A stretch of 64,000 nucleotides of DNA from Comamonas thiooxydans (GTDB lineage: Bacteria; Pseudomonadota; Gammaproteobacteria; Burkholderiales; Burkholderiaceae_C). Below are positions 24,559 to 32,886 of this stretch, piece after piece. The position numbers were made by a program, and so were the translations under genes. The stretch is from assembly GCF_000964545.1 (NCBI RefSeq), contig NZ_BBVD01000008.1, positions 1-64,000 of the forward strand, in the 5' to 3' direction. The notes beneath the pieces are model-generated. The model saw nothing but the letters and a program-made list of their open reading frames with translations. It was not told where the DNA came from and ran no database searches. Position 1 is the first letter of the stretch, and each line of letters starts with the position of its first letter.

Positions 24559-25509
24559 GCCGAATAATGTTGTGTTGGCTGGTGGTGGTGGCCTTGATGG
24601 GAATCTCGTCTCAGGCAGAGGCACAGTCGCGGTGTACTGTAACTGGTGGGGGGGCTCCAAACGTTGACGTTCGATGGCCCGGGAGAGCTCATGGTGCCTC
24701 GTGATGTACCGAATGAGACTCTGGTCTTTACTGACATTAAGCCACTCTCCAAAGACATCCGCTTCACCTGCAACACCAGTACAACCCTGTATGGGATACT
24801 CGCCGCTCCTGCGCGAGGACCGACTCCAGTAGATTCGTCTTACTTTCCTACCGGTACACCTGGACTGTCGTTTCGAATAAAGGCGCGAAACGGGGGCGTC
24901 ATAACTCCTCCGATAGAGGTTGAAGCCGGTCAATGGGAGCTGGTCAACAACATGACACTGGAACTTCTCAAGACTTCGGCATTTGATCCCAGCGGCCAGA
25001 TTAAAGCAGGCGAGATCGGAACCCTAAAGATTGGACCCGATATCCTCGTCACATATAGACTGGCCCAACCCATAAACTTTATCGCAGGCTCCTGCGAGAG
25101 TCCGGACGTGAACGTTCCCATGGGGGATGACTATATTTCGTCCGATTTTGATGGACCAGGTACCCGTACCATACCGGTCTCCTTCAACCTGAATCTAAAC
25201 CGATGCCCACCTGGAATGGGCAAGGTCAATTACACCTTTGTTGCGTTGACAAAGGTCATTGACGCCAGTCAGGGAATCGTCGGGCTTAATAATGGATCAG
25301 GCGCCATTGGAGTCGGGCTTCAAATCAGAGACGGCAATGACGTACCTCTTGCTTTGGATACTCCCCATACATTTACAGGCTACGACTCCCGCCAGGGCGG
25401 TAGTTTTCAGATCCCGCTGAAGGCGAACTATTACCGATTAACAAACGAGCCTAGATACAAGCCTGGAACCGCAAATACAGAGCTGATATTCATCATGAGC
25501 TACTTGTAG
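24555..25509 (+). CDS. Fimbrial adhesin/pilin gene, out of frame at a poly-G tract
   Basis: A signal peptide is encoded from ATG 24555 (MRRIMLCWLVVVALMGIS, cleavage after AEA), leading into QSRCTVTGGG. The mature protein continues one frame over from the run of seven G at 24648-24654 and ends at TAG 25509. With six or nine G the frames join to give about 317 residues. The mature part looks like a two-domain chaperone-usher adhesin: an N-terminal domain with TFDGPGELMVP and FTCNTS, and a C-terminal pilin-like domain with SFNLNLNRCPPGMG, then LALDTPHTFTGYD and the final strand FIMSYL. No chaperone or usher gene is nearby, so it would depend on another fimbrial locus. A GTG at 24646 could start only the frame without signal peptide. 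Confidence 0.8.
24648..24654 (+). repeat. Poly-G tract at the frame break of the fimbrial gene
   Basis: Seven consecutive G lie exactly where the signal-peptide frame and the mature-protein frame separate. Loss of one G, or gain of two, restores one continuous reading frame. Confidence 0.85.
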
Positions 25510-25536
25510 GCTACCGACTCCAAGATTTGAAGTCCT

Positions 25537-25860
25537 TCAGGGCTTGAGTCGGCGGCCGAGCTCCACCTGGGCGAAAAACGCGCTGGCCAGCTTCAATATC
25601 TCGCTGGGCCGGCGCAGTTCCTTGACCCGCGCTCCAGTTCCTTCATGCGCTGAAGCTCGCCGGTCGTGGTGCCTTCGCGTACGCAGGCATCGACCTCGGC
25701 ACGCTTGACCCATTCGTTCAAGGTCTGCGACACGCAGTCAATCCTGGAAGCGATGGATTCGATGCTTGCCCACAGTGATGGGCCCTCCCCGATGTAGCTC
25801 CTGCACCAGCCTCACCGCGCGCTCGCGAACCTCGGGGGAGAGCTTGTTCGAGCTCTTCAT
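25537..25860 (-). pseudogene. IS3 family transposase OrfA, frameshifted relic
   Basis: On the minus strand the sequence starts MKSSNKLSPEVRERAVRLVQE, then continues in another frame with SLWASIESIASRIDCVSQTL and EWVKRAEVDACVREGTTTGE. After a second frameshift it ends VKELRRPSEILKLASAFF. This is the helix-turn-helix OrfA of an IS3-group element with at least two frameshifts. OrfB and clear terminal inverted repeats are missing. It separates the fimbrial gene from the LysR/speG pair. Confidence 0.85.
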
Positions 25861-25893
25861 GGCTTCATCTTCCCAGGTGCTGAAGCCTCCTTG

Positions 25894-26766
25894 CTAGCTC
25901 GAACGCAGCAGCGTTGCCAGCCGTTGCTCGATCCACAAGGCCGTAGCGCCCAGCTCTGCACCTTGCAAATTGAGCATACGCACGGCTAACGGCGGAAGCT
26001 GCAGTTCCGCGCAGTCCAGTGCCACGATGCGGGGCTCAATATCGGGTGCTTGGGCAATATTGCGCGGCAGAATTCCCCAGCCTATGCCGTCGGCCAGCAT
26101 GTCGGCAAGCACGTAGAAGCTCTCCGAGCGCCAGATGCTCGGACTGATCACGAGGTCTTCAACACCCTCGATGTGCATCACCAACTGCCGGTGAGAGGCC
26201 AGGTCCTCGCGCTTGATTCCATTGCACTTGGCCAGCTCGTGGTCGCGCGATACGAACACCATCTGAGGTACGCCAGCCACATAAGTTTGAGCAAACTGAG
26301 CGCCTGCCGGGCCTCGGTCAAACTGAAAGGCAAGCTCAGCTCGACCTGATTGCACCTGGCGTGCGACTTCTGCCGCCGTGCCATTGAGCAGGGTCAACTC
26401 CAAAGCCGGGAACTGGTGCGCCAGCTCCTGCAGCAGCCTGGCAATCGGCGGATAGGGCAAGGCTTCGTCGATAGCCACGCAAAGCTTGGCTGTCTGGCCA
26501 TGCGACAGCTTGCGCGCGCGCAGTTCTAGCGCCTGGGCCTGATTGAGCAAGGCCCGTGCCTCCAGCAGGATGACTTCGCCAGCCTGCGTGAGTCGCACCG
26601 ACCGGCCTACACGATGAAACAACTCCAGCCCGAGATCCGCCTCCAGCAGTCCCATGGCCATGCTCACTGAAGATTGGGTTCGGCCCTGGCGCCGAGCGGC
26701 CTGGGTCATCGAGCCACAGTCCGCCACGGCAACGAATTGGCTCAAACGTTCTAGTGTCCATTCCAT
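25894..26766 (-). CDS. LysR family regulator divergent from speG
   Basis: The 290-residue protein begins MEWTLERLSQFVAVADCGSM, with the helix-turn-helix around RRQGRTQSSVSMAMGLLE, and a normal effector domain. It faces speG across 108 bp that contain the inverted repeat GATCAAT/ATTGATC next to its own start, so it likely regulates itself and may regulate speG. The effector is unknown. Confidence 0.9.
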   Translation of the reverse strand: MEWTLERLSQFVAVADCGSMTQAARRQGRTQSSVSMAMGLLEADLGLELFHRVGRSVRLTQAGEVILLEARALLNQAQALELRARKLSHGQTAKLCVAIDEALPYPPIARLLQELAHQFPALELTLLNGTAAEVARQVQSGRAELAFQFDRGPAGAQFAQTYVAGVPQMVFVSRDHELAKCNGIKREDLASHRQLVMHIEGVEDLVISPSIWRSESFYVLADMLADGIGWGILPRNIAQAPDIEPRIVALDCAELQLPPLAVRMLNLQGAELGATALWIEQRLATLLRSS

Positions 26767-26767
26767 A

Positions 26768-26820
26768 GATCAATTTTACTGATTGATCTGAACTTTTCTC
26801 AAACAAAAAATTGATTGATC
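26768..26820. promoter_or_regulatory. LysR-type binding sites in the LysR/speG promoter
   Basis: An inverted repeat GATCAAT-N7-ATTGATC lies at 26768-26788, and a further ATTGATC half-site follows at 26814-26820 within ATTGATTGATC. The arrangement of a full site plus half-site resembles recognition and activation sites of LysR proteins. Confidence 0.55.
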
Positions 26821-26874
26821 ATTGGCAACATGGTCGCTTCAAGCGGCCTCTCCAACCATTGAACGAAAGAATCC

Positions 26875-27390
26875 ATGACGACATCCATTCAGCTAAGACC
26901 ATTGGAGCGCGACGATTTGCGCTTTGTGCACCACCTGGATAACAACGCCAGCATCATGCGGTACTGGTTTGAAGAGCCTTATGCGACCTTTGATGAACTG
27001 ACCAGCCTCTACGACTCACATGTTCACGACCAAACTGAACGTCGCTTTGTAGTCGAGCATGAAGGGGCCCGAGGGGGGCTGGTTGAGTTGGTGGAAATCG
27101 ACCTGGTACACCGCCGAGCGGAGTTCCAGATCATTGTTGCGCCTGATCAGCAGGGCAAGGGGATTGCCACTCGTGCTACTCGCCTGGCGCTTGACTATGG
27201 CTTCAAGGTTCTCAATCTGCACAAGATCTTTTTGCATGTGGACAAGGAGAATGCCAAGGCTATCCATGTCTATACGAAGCTTGGCTTTCAGCCGGAAGGT
27301 GAACTGGTCGATGAATTCTTTGCCAACGGCCAATATCGAAGCGTGTTGCGCATGTATTTGCTGCAGAAAAGTTACCTCAACAAGGAATGA
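26875..27390 (+). CDS. speG: Spermidine N1-acetyltransferase SpeG
   Basis: The 171-residue GNAT protein matches E. coli SpeG along its length: LRPLERDDLRFVHHLDNNAS, MRYWFEEPY, ERRFVVEHEG and VHRRAEFQIIV. The acetyl-CoA site QQGKGIATRATRLALDYGF follows, and the polyamine-site end is VDEFFANGQYRSVLRM. SpeG acetylates spermidine or spermine and prevents polyamine toxicity; it forms a dodecamer. The divergent LysR gene is its probable regulator. Confidence 0.96.
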   Translation: MTTSIQLRPLERDDLRFVHHLDNNASIMRYWFEEPYATFDELTSLYDSHVHDQTERRFVVEHEGARGGLVELVEIDLVHRRAEFQIIVAPDQQGKGIATRATRLALDYGFKVLNLHKIFLHVDKENAKAIHVYTKLGFQPEGELVDEFFANGQYRSVLRMYLLQKSYLNKE

Positions 27391-27415
27391 ATCATTGAGG
27401 AGCCTCTGGGCTCAG

Positions 27416-27458
27416 TAGTTCATTGCGCCGGTAGTTCATTGCGCCGGCAGTTCATTGC
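27416..27458 (+). repeat. 16-bp direct repeats downstream of speG
   Basis: TAGTTCATTGCGCCGG occurs twice back to back (27416-27431 and 27432-27447), followed by a partial copy AGTTCATTGC. The role is unknown. The rest of the gap up to about 27690 holds no supported gene. Confidence 0.8.
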
Positions 27459-27699
27459 ATCAGCAGTACTGGTGTCTTGCGGCACATGCCAACGTCGCTG
27501 GCAATGGCTTGACCATGGCTTTGCCGCACCGGGCCGCCTGGGCTTGGGGGTCTCCCGCCGATACATCCGATAGACACCGAGCTGCTCGAATTGCAGCACC
27601 GCGGTCGCCAGCGCAGCCGCCTGCCACGCGCTATGAAAAGCAAAGCAGCCACCGCCAGCCCAGCAAAGCTATCGACATCAAACTAATTTAAAACGCAGT

Positions 27700-27905
27700 C
27701 AGATCAAGCGCAACGTGCTCACAAATTCATATATAGAAAGCACAAAATTATTTATAGATGAATCAAAAATCGATATTTAAATACATCTATGTATTGAATA
27801 AGCATACAGACAACAATGAAGTCGCCTGCTGTCGCATGCAAGCAATGCTTTAGAGACAAAAATAATTCATAGATTTACATGTTTTGACCAAAACACTAAT
27901 ATCTA
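27700..27905. promoter_or_regulatory. AT-rich promoter/operator region of hipBA
   Basis: This AT-rich stretch directly before hipB carries the palindrome AATACAT-CT-ATGTATT at 27780-27795. Several related half-sites (TTATAGATGAAT, AATTCATAGATT, ATATCTATG) surround it. HipB dimers repress their own operon at repeated palindromes, so these are likely operators. Confidence 0.5.
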
Positions 27906-27908
27906 TGC

Positions 27909-28436
27909 ATGCCACGCCAGAACACATCGCCCGCAGACTACCCGCAAGCCGTACTCCAGCAGATCGAGCAGCTTGCGCAGAACATCGTCATCGCCCGTAA
28001 ACGGCGCGGCGAGTCGCAGGCGCAGTGGGCCAAGAAGCTGGGCATATCGCAGCCCACCATGGCGCGCATAGAGCGCGGCGACCCGTCCGTCGCCATGGCC
28101 TCGTATGTGATGTGCATGTGGCTGGTCAATCAGGCCGGCGGCCTGGCCGACCTGATCGCGCCGCAGAACGACCATGCGGCGCTGGAGAAGGAGGTCGCGA
28201 AGATTGACAGCAAGCGCAAGAGCAGCGCTCCCAAAAAGAACAAGCCGTCAACGGCGGCAACGAAAGCTGCATCGCCTCAGCCATCGACTTCAGAAACGAA
28301 AGGCTTGGCTGGACTGGTTGAACGGATGGCCAGGTACGCTTTAGAGCAAGAGATGCAAGCTCAGGGCGACAAAAAGACAGCTGCAGCAGCAGGACTAGCC
28401 GCTCTCATGAACAAATCAACGCCTCAAAAGCTATGA
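27909..28436 (+). CDS. hipB: HipB-like antitoxin (XRE helix-turn-helix)
   Basis: The 175-residue protein has an XRE helix-turn-helix near residues 25-75 (ARKRRGESQAQWAKKLGISQ then MARIERGDPSVAMASYVM). The long C-terminal tail is Lys/Ala/Ser-rich (residues 95-140) with a final helical segment. HipB proteins neutralise HipA and repress the operon. The tail is longer than in E. coli HipB (88 residues). The stop overlaps the hipA start (ATGA), giving coupled translation. Confidence 0.9.
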   Translation: MPRQNTSPADYPQAVLQQIEQLAQNIVIARKRRGESQAQWAKKLGISQPTMARIERGDPSVAMASYVMCMWLVNQAGGLADLIAPQNDHAALEKEVAKIDSKRKSSAPKKNKPSTAATKAASPQPSTSETKGLAGLVERMARYALEQEMQAQGDKKTAAAAGLAALMNKSTPQKL

Positions 28437-29701
28437 GCCTGCCCATCAACGCCGTCTCGCCACGCACCTACGTGCCGCAAGACCAGCTCTATGTGTGGGC
28501 TATGGTCAACCCTGCGGCGCCCACGCTGGTGGGCGAGCTCAGCCTCTCGCAGCTGGTGGCAGACTGCGCCACTTTTACCTACACGCAGGACTGGTGGAAC
28601 TTTGCGCTCAGCGAGGACATGCCCATCGTCCAGGGGCAGATCTTCAGCACGGGCGAGAGGAACACGGCCCCCGGCGCAATCGACGACGCCCGCCCCGACC
28701 GCTGGGGCGAGCGCATCATTCGCCACATCGACCGGCCTGCCCGCCTGTCCATTCTGGAAATGCTGCTCTTCGCGGGCGACGACCGCTTTGGCGCGCTGGG
28801 CGTGTCGACCTCGGCAGAGCAGTACATTCCGCGCTACCTCGGGCCCTATCCGCAGTTGAAGGATCTGGCCCAACTCGCCGCCGCGGTAGAAGACGTGCAG
28901 ACCCAGGCCCCGATCACCGCAGAGATACAGCGCCTTATCCAGCCCGGCGTCACCCTCGGCGGCGCGCGGCCCAAGGCATTGCTGCAGACGGATAACGGCC
29001 CCTGCGTCATCAAGTTCAGCGAGCTCGACGACCCCGTGGACACCCCGCTCATCGAGCACGCCACCATGACGCTGGCCGCACAGGCCGGCATGTATGTGGC
29101 CGACACCGCCGTGCTGCCACTGCCGCCACGCTACGGCAAGGCTCGGCACGCTCTCACCATCGAGCGCTTCGACCGCCTGGGCCCCTACCGCGTGCACTGC
29201 CAGTCCGCCCACACCGCCCTGCGCGCTGCGGGGCTGGAGCAAAGCTACAGCAATCTGGCCACCATCCTGCTGCGCCTGGGCCACCCGGACCGGCAGGCCG
29301 CCATGCGCGAGGAACTGTTCAAGCGCATGGTCTTCAACATCCTCATGGACAACACCGACGACCATGAGCGCAACCACAGCATCAGCCTCAATCTGGCAGA
29401 CGGCTACTACGACCTCACGCCCGCCTATGACGTGGTGCCCAGCCTGCAAAACCTTGGCTATCAGGCACTCGTGGTGGGTACCGCAGGCTCCGAATCCAGC
29501 CTGGAAAACGCACTCACCCAGATCAACGAGTACGGCATCAAAATGCCCCGCGCCATCGAACTGATACGGCAGATGGCCGCTGCCGTCGATCGCTGGGCCA
29601 CGCACTTTACTGCGCTGGGGGTCAGCAAGTCCGACATGGAGCTGCTCGCCGCCAGCATCGACCGCGATGCGCTCAGATCGCAGAGACAGGCCTTTCTGTA
29701 A
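28433..29701 (+). CDS. hipA: HipA-like serine/threonine kinase toxin
   Basis: The 422-residue protein has the HipA N-terminal domain (1-110) and a kinase-like C-terminal domain. Motifs are complete: the glycine-rich loop LGGARPKALL (175-184), FNILMDNTDDHERNHS (301-316) with the catalytic aspartate, and the metal-binding DLTPAYDVVP (327-336). HipA kinases phosphorylate targets such as glutamyl-tRNA synthetase and halt translation, producing persister cells. It is coupled with hipB and followed by a strong terminator, so the module is self-contained and looks functional. Confidence 0.93.
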   Translation: MSLPINAVSPRTYVPQDQLYVWAMVNPAAPTLVGELSLSQLVADCATFTYTQDWWNFALSEDMPIVQGQIFSTGERNTAPGAIDDARPDRWGERIIRHIDRPARLSILEMLLFAGDDRFGALGVSTSAEQYIPRYLGPYPQLKDLAQLAAAVEDVQTQAPITAEIQRLIQPGVTLGGARPKALLQTDNGPCVIKFSELDDPVDTPLIEHATMTLAAQAGMYVADTAVLPLPPRYGKARHALTIERFDRLGPYRVHCQSAHTALRAAGLEQSYSNLATILLRLGHPDRQAAMREELFKRMVFNILMDNTDDHERNHSISLNLADGYYDLTPAYDVVPSLQNLGYQALVVGTAGSESSLENALTQINEYGIKMPRAIELIRQMAAAVDRWATHFTALGVSKSDMELLAASIDRDALRSQRQAFL

Positions 29702-29727
29702 AAGCTAAGCACCTCTCACCTCAACAA

Positions 29728-29760
29728 AAAGCCCGCAAGGTTCCAGACCTTGCGGGCTTT
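29728..29760 (+). terminator. Terminator after hipA
   Basis: A 14-bp stem (AAAGCCCGCAAGGT with ACCTTGCGGGCTTT) with a 5-nt loop stands 27 bp after the hipA stop. Confidence 0.88.
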
Positions 29761-29768
29761 CTTGATTC

Positions 29769-29804
29769 CCAAGGAATCTTGATGACCGACACCTCAGACC
29801 GCGA
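29769..29804 (+). repeat. Truncated 5' end of a recombinase gene (copy 1 of a 36-bp repeat)
   Basis: This segment matches 33 of 36 bases at 31470-31505, where it begins the broken recombinase gene. Here an ATG at 29782 follows AAGGAA and opens a 13-codon frame (MTDTSDREQLLRS) that stops at once. It appears to be the left-over start of the recombinase gene after another module was inserted. The following AT-rich 240 bp up to the fic gene hold only its promoter region. Confidence 0.7.
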
Positions 29805-30046
29805 ACAATTGCTTCGCAGCTAAGCAGAGGCATCAGAGATAAGAAAAATCTTCAAAAAGACAAAGAAAGTAATTTTTTCTTCAGTGAAGTCGGAAAAATT
29901 TTGTTTAGCATTTGCCAAATAACTTTTTTCCTCAAGGAACAGATGGCACATCACCGTAAAGTGGTTATGCACATCTACGTGAGCGCCTGAGCACAGGGGC
30001 ATTCGAGCCGTCACAACCTGCCAAAGTCTACCCTGTCCAGAAATTT

Positions 30047-31423
30047 GTGCGACTGTCTGACTGCGTGCAAGTACCTGAACACGCCGCTCCTGCCTCCGAT
30101 GCCAGTGCATTGGAGCATCTGCTCTTCGCCCTCAAGCATGAAGAGCTGGATCTGCAAGCCGCGATACTAGCCCTCAAAATCGACCCAGTACCACTGGTGG
30201 AGCAATTTTCACAGGCCACCAGCAGCAGCTATCTCCAGCAAGCCTGCTTCCTCTGGGAAATAGCCAACCAGCAAACTTTGAATGCACCACCAGCCAAAGG
30301 TGCGACCAAGCCGCTATTTGACCCCAATCTATTTCTCACCGGCCCATCGAGCAAATACACCCGATGGCGCGTGGACTTCAACGGCATAGGTTCCATACAG
30401 TACAGCCCCACCGTCAGACTCACCCCTGAAATCAAGGCTCTGCTGGCCGAAGATATCCTTGGTCAGGCCCGCGAGTTCATCCAATCCATGGACCCCGACA
30501 TGGTCGAGCGCGCGGTGCGCTGGGCGTATCTCAGCGAGACCGAAGGTTCATACGCGATTGAGCGCGAAGCGCCTACAGGCAACCGCACAGAAGCATTTGC
30601 CAAGCTTCTTGCTCGCGCTCATGAAGAGATCCTTCTCACTGAAGAATATCTGGTCGAGCTTCAAAATCTCACCGTGCAATCGGCCATGGATCAGGCAGTG
30701 GAGTACCGCAAACAGCAAAACTGGCTGCGACGTGACAGCAGCATCACCTACGTACCGCCAGCACCTGAGCACCTCCTCCCCGTAATGAAAGGCCTGCTCA
30801 CACTGGCCAACCAAAAAGACAACAGCATCCATCCACTGGTTCTGGGATCGCTGGTCAGCTTTGGATTTGTATTCGCCCACCCCTTCATGGACGGAAACGG
30901 TCGCCTATCGCGTTTCTTGTTCCACAAAATTGCCTGCCGCAATGCCAATTTACCCAACGGTCTGGTACTTCCCATCTCTACAGCGATGGCACGCCATGAA
31001 GGCCACTACCTGAGGGCCCTCAAGTCCTTCTCTGCCCCCGCGCGCGACCTATGGACAGTGGCCAAAGTCTCAGACCTGGAGTACGACTGCGCCTTTGACG
31101 GCTCACCCGAGATCTACCATTTCTGGGACGCCACACAGTGCGTGCAGTTTGGCCTGGAGATGGCCAAAGAGGCACTCCAGCGTGACCTGCATGAAGAAGT
31201 TCATTTCCTCGGCCGATTTGATCGTGTGTATTCACGGCTCAATAAAGCCATTGACATGAACAACAACCTCATGAACCTGATCACAAGACTACTCGTGCAA
31301 AACGATGGCGCTCTGTCAATCAGCAGGCGAAAAATGTTCATAGCCAAAGGCTGCACAGAGGAGCTACTGAACGAAGCCGAACAGATTGCTCAAGAAGCGT
31401 TAAACGAAGAAAGCCCAGATTAA
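30047..31423 (+). CDS. Fic domain protein (probable AMP-transferase)
   Basis: The protein of 458 residues from GTG 30047 has a Fic core with the complete catalytic motif HPFMDGNGRLSR at 278-289. A partly matching inhibitory-helix motif (SETEG near 163-167) lies before it, as in self-inhibited class II Fic proteins. Such enzymes attach AMP to target proteins. Family-like sequence continues upstream in frame (AFEPSQPAKVYPVQKF) to about 29987 with no ATG. The true start may therefore be CTG at 29987 (before STGAFEPS), or an ATG may have been lost. No separate antitoxin is adjacent. A strong terminator follows. Confidence 0.88.
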   Translation: MRLSDCVQVPEHAAPASDASALEHLLFALKHEELDLQAAILALKIDPVPLVEQFSQATSSSYLQQACFLWEIANQQTLNAPPAKGATKPLFDPNLFLTGPSSKYTRWRVDFNGIGSIQYSPTVRLTPEIKALLAEDILGQAREFIQSMDPDMVERAVRWAYLSETEGSYAIEREAPTGNRTEAFAKLLARAHEEILLTEEYLVELQNLTVQSAMDQAVEYRKQQNWLRRDSSITYVPPAPEHLLPVMKGLLTLANQKDNSIHPLVLGSLVSFGFVFAHPFMDGNGRLSRFLFHKIACRNANLPNGLVLPISTAMARHEGHYLRALKSFSAPARDLWTVAKVSDLEYDCAFDGSPEIYHFWDATQCVQFGLEMAKEALQRDLHEEVHFLGRFDRVYSRLNKAIDMNNNLMNLITRLLVQNDGALSISRRKMFIAKGCTEELLNEAEQIAQEALNEESPD

Positions 31424-31441
31424 GGATGCAATCAATGGAAC

Positions 31442-31468
31442 AGCCCGCACACGCGGGCTTTTTTTTTC
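31442..31468 (+). terminator. Terminator after fic
   Basis: AGCCCGC-ACAC-GCGGGCT followed by a run of ten T, a typical strong rho-independent terminator. Confidence 0.9.
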
Positions 31469-31469
31469 A

Positions 31470-31505
31470 CCAAGGAGTCTTGACGACCGATACCTCAGAC
31501 CGCGA
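31470..31505 (+). repeat. 5' end of the recombinase gene (copy 2 of a 36-bp repeat)
   Basis: This is the second copy of the segment found after hipA. The three differences include the former start codon, which is ATG in copy 1 and ACG here (31483-31485). Confidence 0.7.
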
Positions 31506-32274
31506 CGAACTGGGGCGACTGGCGGGCGAGCAGGCCATCAACAACTATGTATCGGCCCTCAGGTCCGCGATGGACCTGGCCGTGCTCGACAAACTGCTGA
31601 GCGAGAACCGCCCGACCCGTTCGACTGTGAGGAAGTGGAGAAAATCATTGACCACGCGCGCACCAACTTTGCGCCGACGGTCGCCAACTTGATCGCGTTT
31701 CGATTCTTCTCAGGTCTGCGCACCAGCGAGATGGTGACCCTGCGCTGGCAAAGCATCGACTGCAACAAAATGCAGGTGCTGATCCCACAAGGCGGCCTGC
31801 GCAAGCAGGCCAAGACGAACAAGGCCCGCCTCGTCAGCTTGAACAGCCGGGCCCTGGATGCATTGGAAAGACAAAAGGAGCAGACCCCCGAGGGCGCAAC
31901 TCGGCAACGTGGCCGGGGACGTCATGCGCCAAACCACACCCAAGGACTCACAGACGGTCTTTGTGGAACCGACGCATGGAGAGCCCTGGGCTGACGAGAA
32001 GCGGTTTCACAACCCTTTCTGGGTGCCGGTGCTCAAGGCCCTGGGCATTCGTTACCGGCTGCCCAACCATATGCGCCACACCTATGCGACGATGCTGCTC
32101 ATGGCAGGTGCCACGCCGGCCTACGCAGCCAAGCAGATCGGGCATTCGGTAGAGATGTTGTTGAACGTCTATTCCAAGTGGCTGGACAACGGTCAGGGGA
32201 ATATAGAGCAGGCGAAGCTGGAGTCCTTCATCGGACAAAACTCCCCAGGAACTCCCCTGCAAAAACAAAGATAG
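31483..32274 (+). pseudogene. Tyrosine recombinase (phage/island integrase), frameshifted
   Basis: Three frames make up one integrase. The first part is an SAM-like core-binding end (QAINNYVSALRSAMDLAVLD). After a shift near 31615 comes the catalytic part with the first arginine in SGLRTSEMVTLRW. After another shift near 31895 follow NHMRHTYATM (His and second Arg), GHS, and the tyrosine in NVYSKWL. All catalytic residues can still be read, but two frameshifts and a lost start codon make it inactive. It lies 31 bp from the 3' end of tRNA-Gly, the usual integration target, and marks the right edge of an island. Confidence 0.85.
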
Positions 32275-32304
32275 CCATAAGTCTTTGTTTTAGAAGAATA
32301 AAAC

Positions 32305-32378
32305 TGGAGCGGGTGATGGGAATCGAACCCACGTTATTTGCTTGGGAAGCAAGAGTCCTACCATTGAACGACACCCGC
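32305..32378 (-). tRNA. tRNA-Gly (anticodon CCC)
   Basis: The 74-base gene folds with acceptor GCGGGTG/CACCCGC, a D arm GTTC-AATGGTA-GGAC, anticodon loop TTCCCAA (anticodon CCC) and T arm TGGGT-TCGATTC-CCATC type. The 3' CCA is encoded. One mismatched pair (C-A) lies at the base of the anticodon stem. It matches E. coli tRNA-Gly(CCC) in layout. An integrase relic abuts its 3' side. Confidence 0.95.
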
Positions 32379-32886
32379 GTCTGCGACGAAGCCACGACTG
32401 CAGCTGTCTTCGACACGCTCACAGTTCCAGGCTGCGAGCTTGGGCTATCGTACATCAAGGCTGTGTAGCCTCCGTTCAAAATCGGAGCATTTAGGCAATT
32501 TTTTGCCTCGGAGTTTCCCCGAAAGCAGGGTTTTGAGGACCAGCCTTTCTTCCTCGTTGTTAGGGACACTCCGGTCACGACTGCCTAGCCTCAAATCACA
32601 TGGGTAAAATTGTGCGGGATCAAAGAGCCTGCATTCAACTGCTGCTCCAAGCGTCGAGCAAAGTCCTGGTCCTGGAGCACGCAAGTCTCGCTACGGGCAA
32701 ACAGGTTCCTCGCGATTTACGCTTGACCAAGATCTTCAATAATTTCTGTAAATACTGGCCAAGTACTGACCGCCCCTGCCGAATCATGCCGCTTTGCTTC
32801 TGCGATTTTTTCCTGCCCGCTGACCGCCGTGCCTTGTCTGAAGCACAGGCGGCTGGACGATGGAAGCCGGCTCGCGGAGTTGCGGC
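32379..32886. other. Gap between the tRNA and heme A synthase
   Basis: No gene is supported here. It must contain the tRNA promoter (minus strand) and the promoter of ctaA (plus strand). A short minus-strand stretch around 32600-32720 reads ETCVLQDQDFARRLEQQL, which could be the tail of a lost gene, but it is too short to assign. Confidence 0.4.

Noticed and set aside
27455..27691. Plus-strand frame after the 16-bp repeats
   Set aside because: There is no ribosome site, no fold signal and no resemblance to a family.
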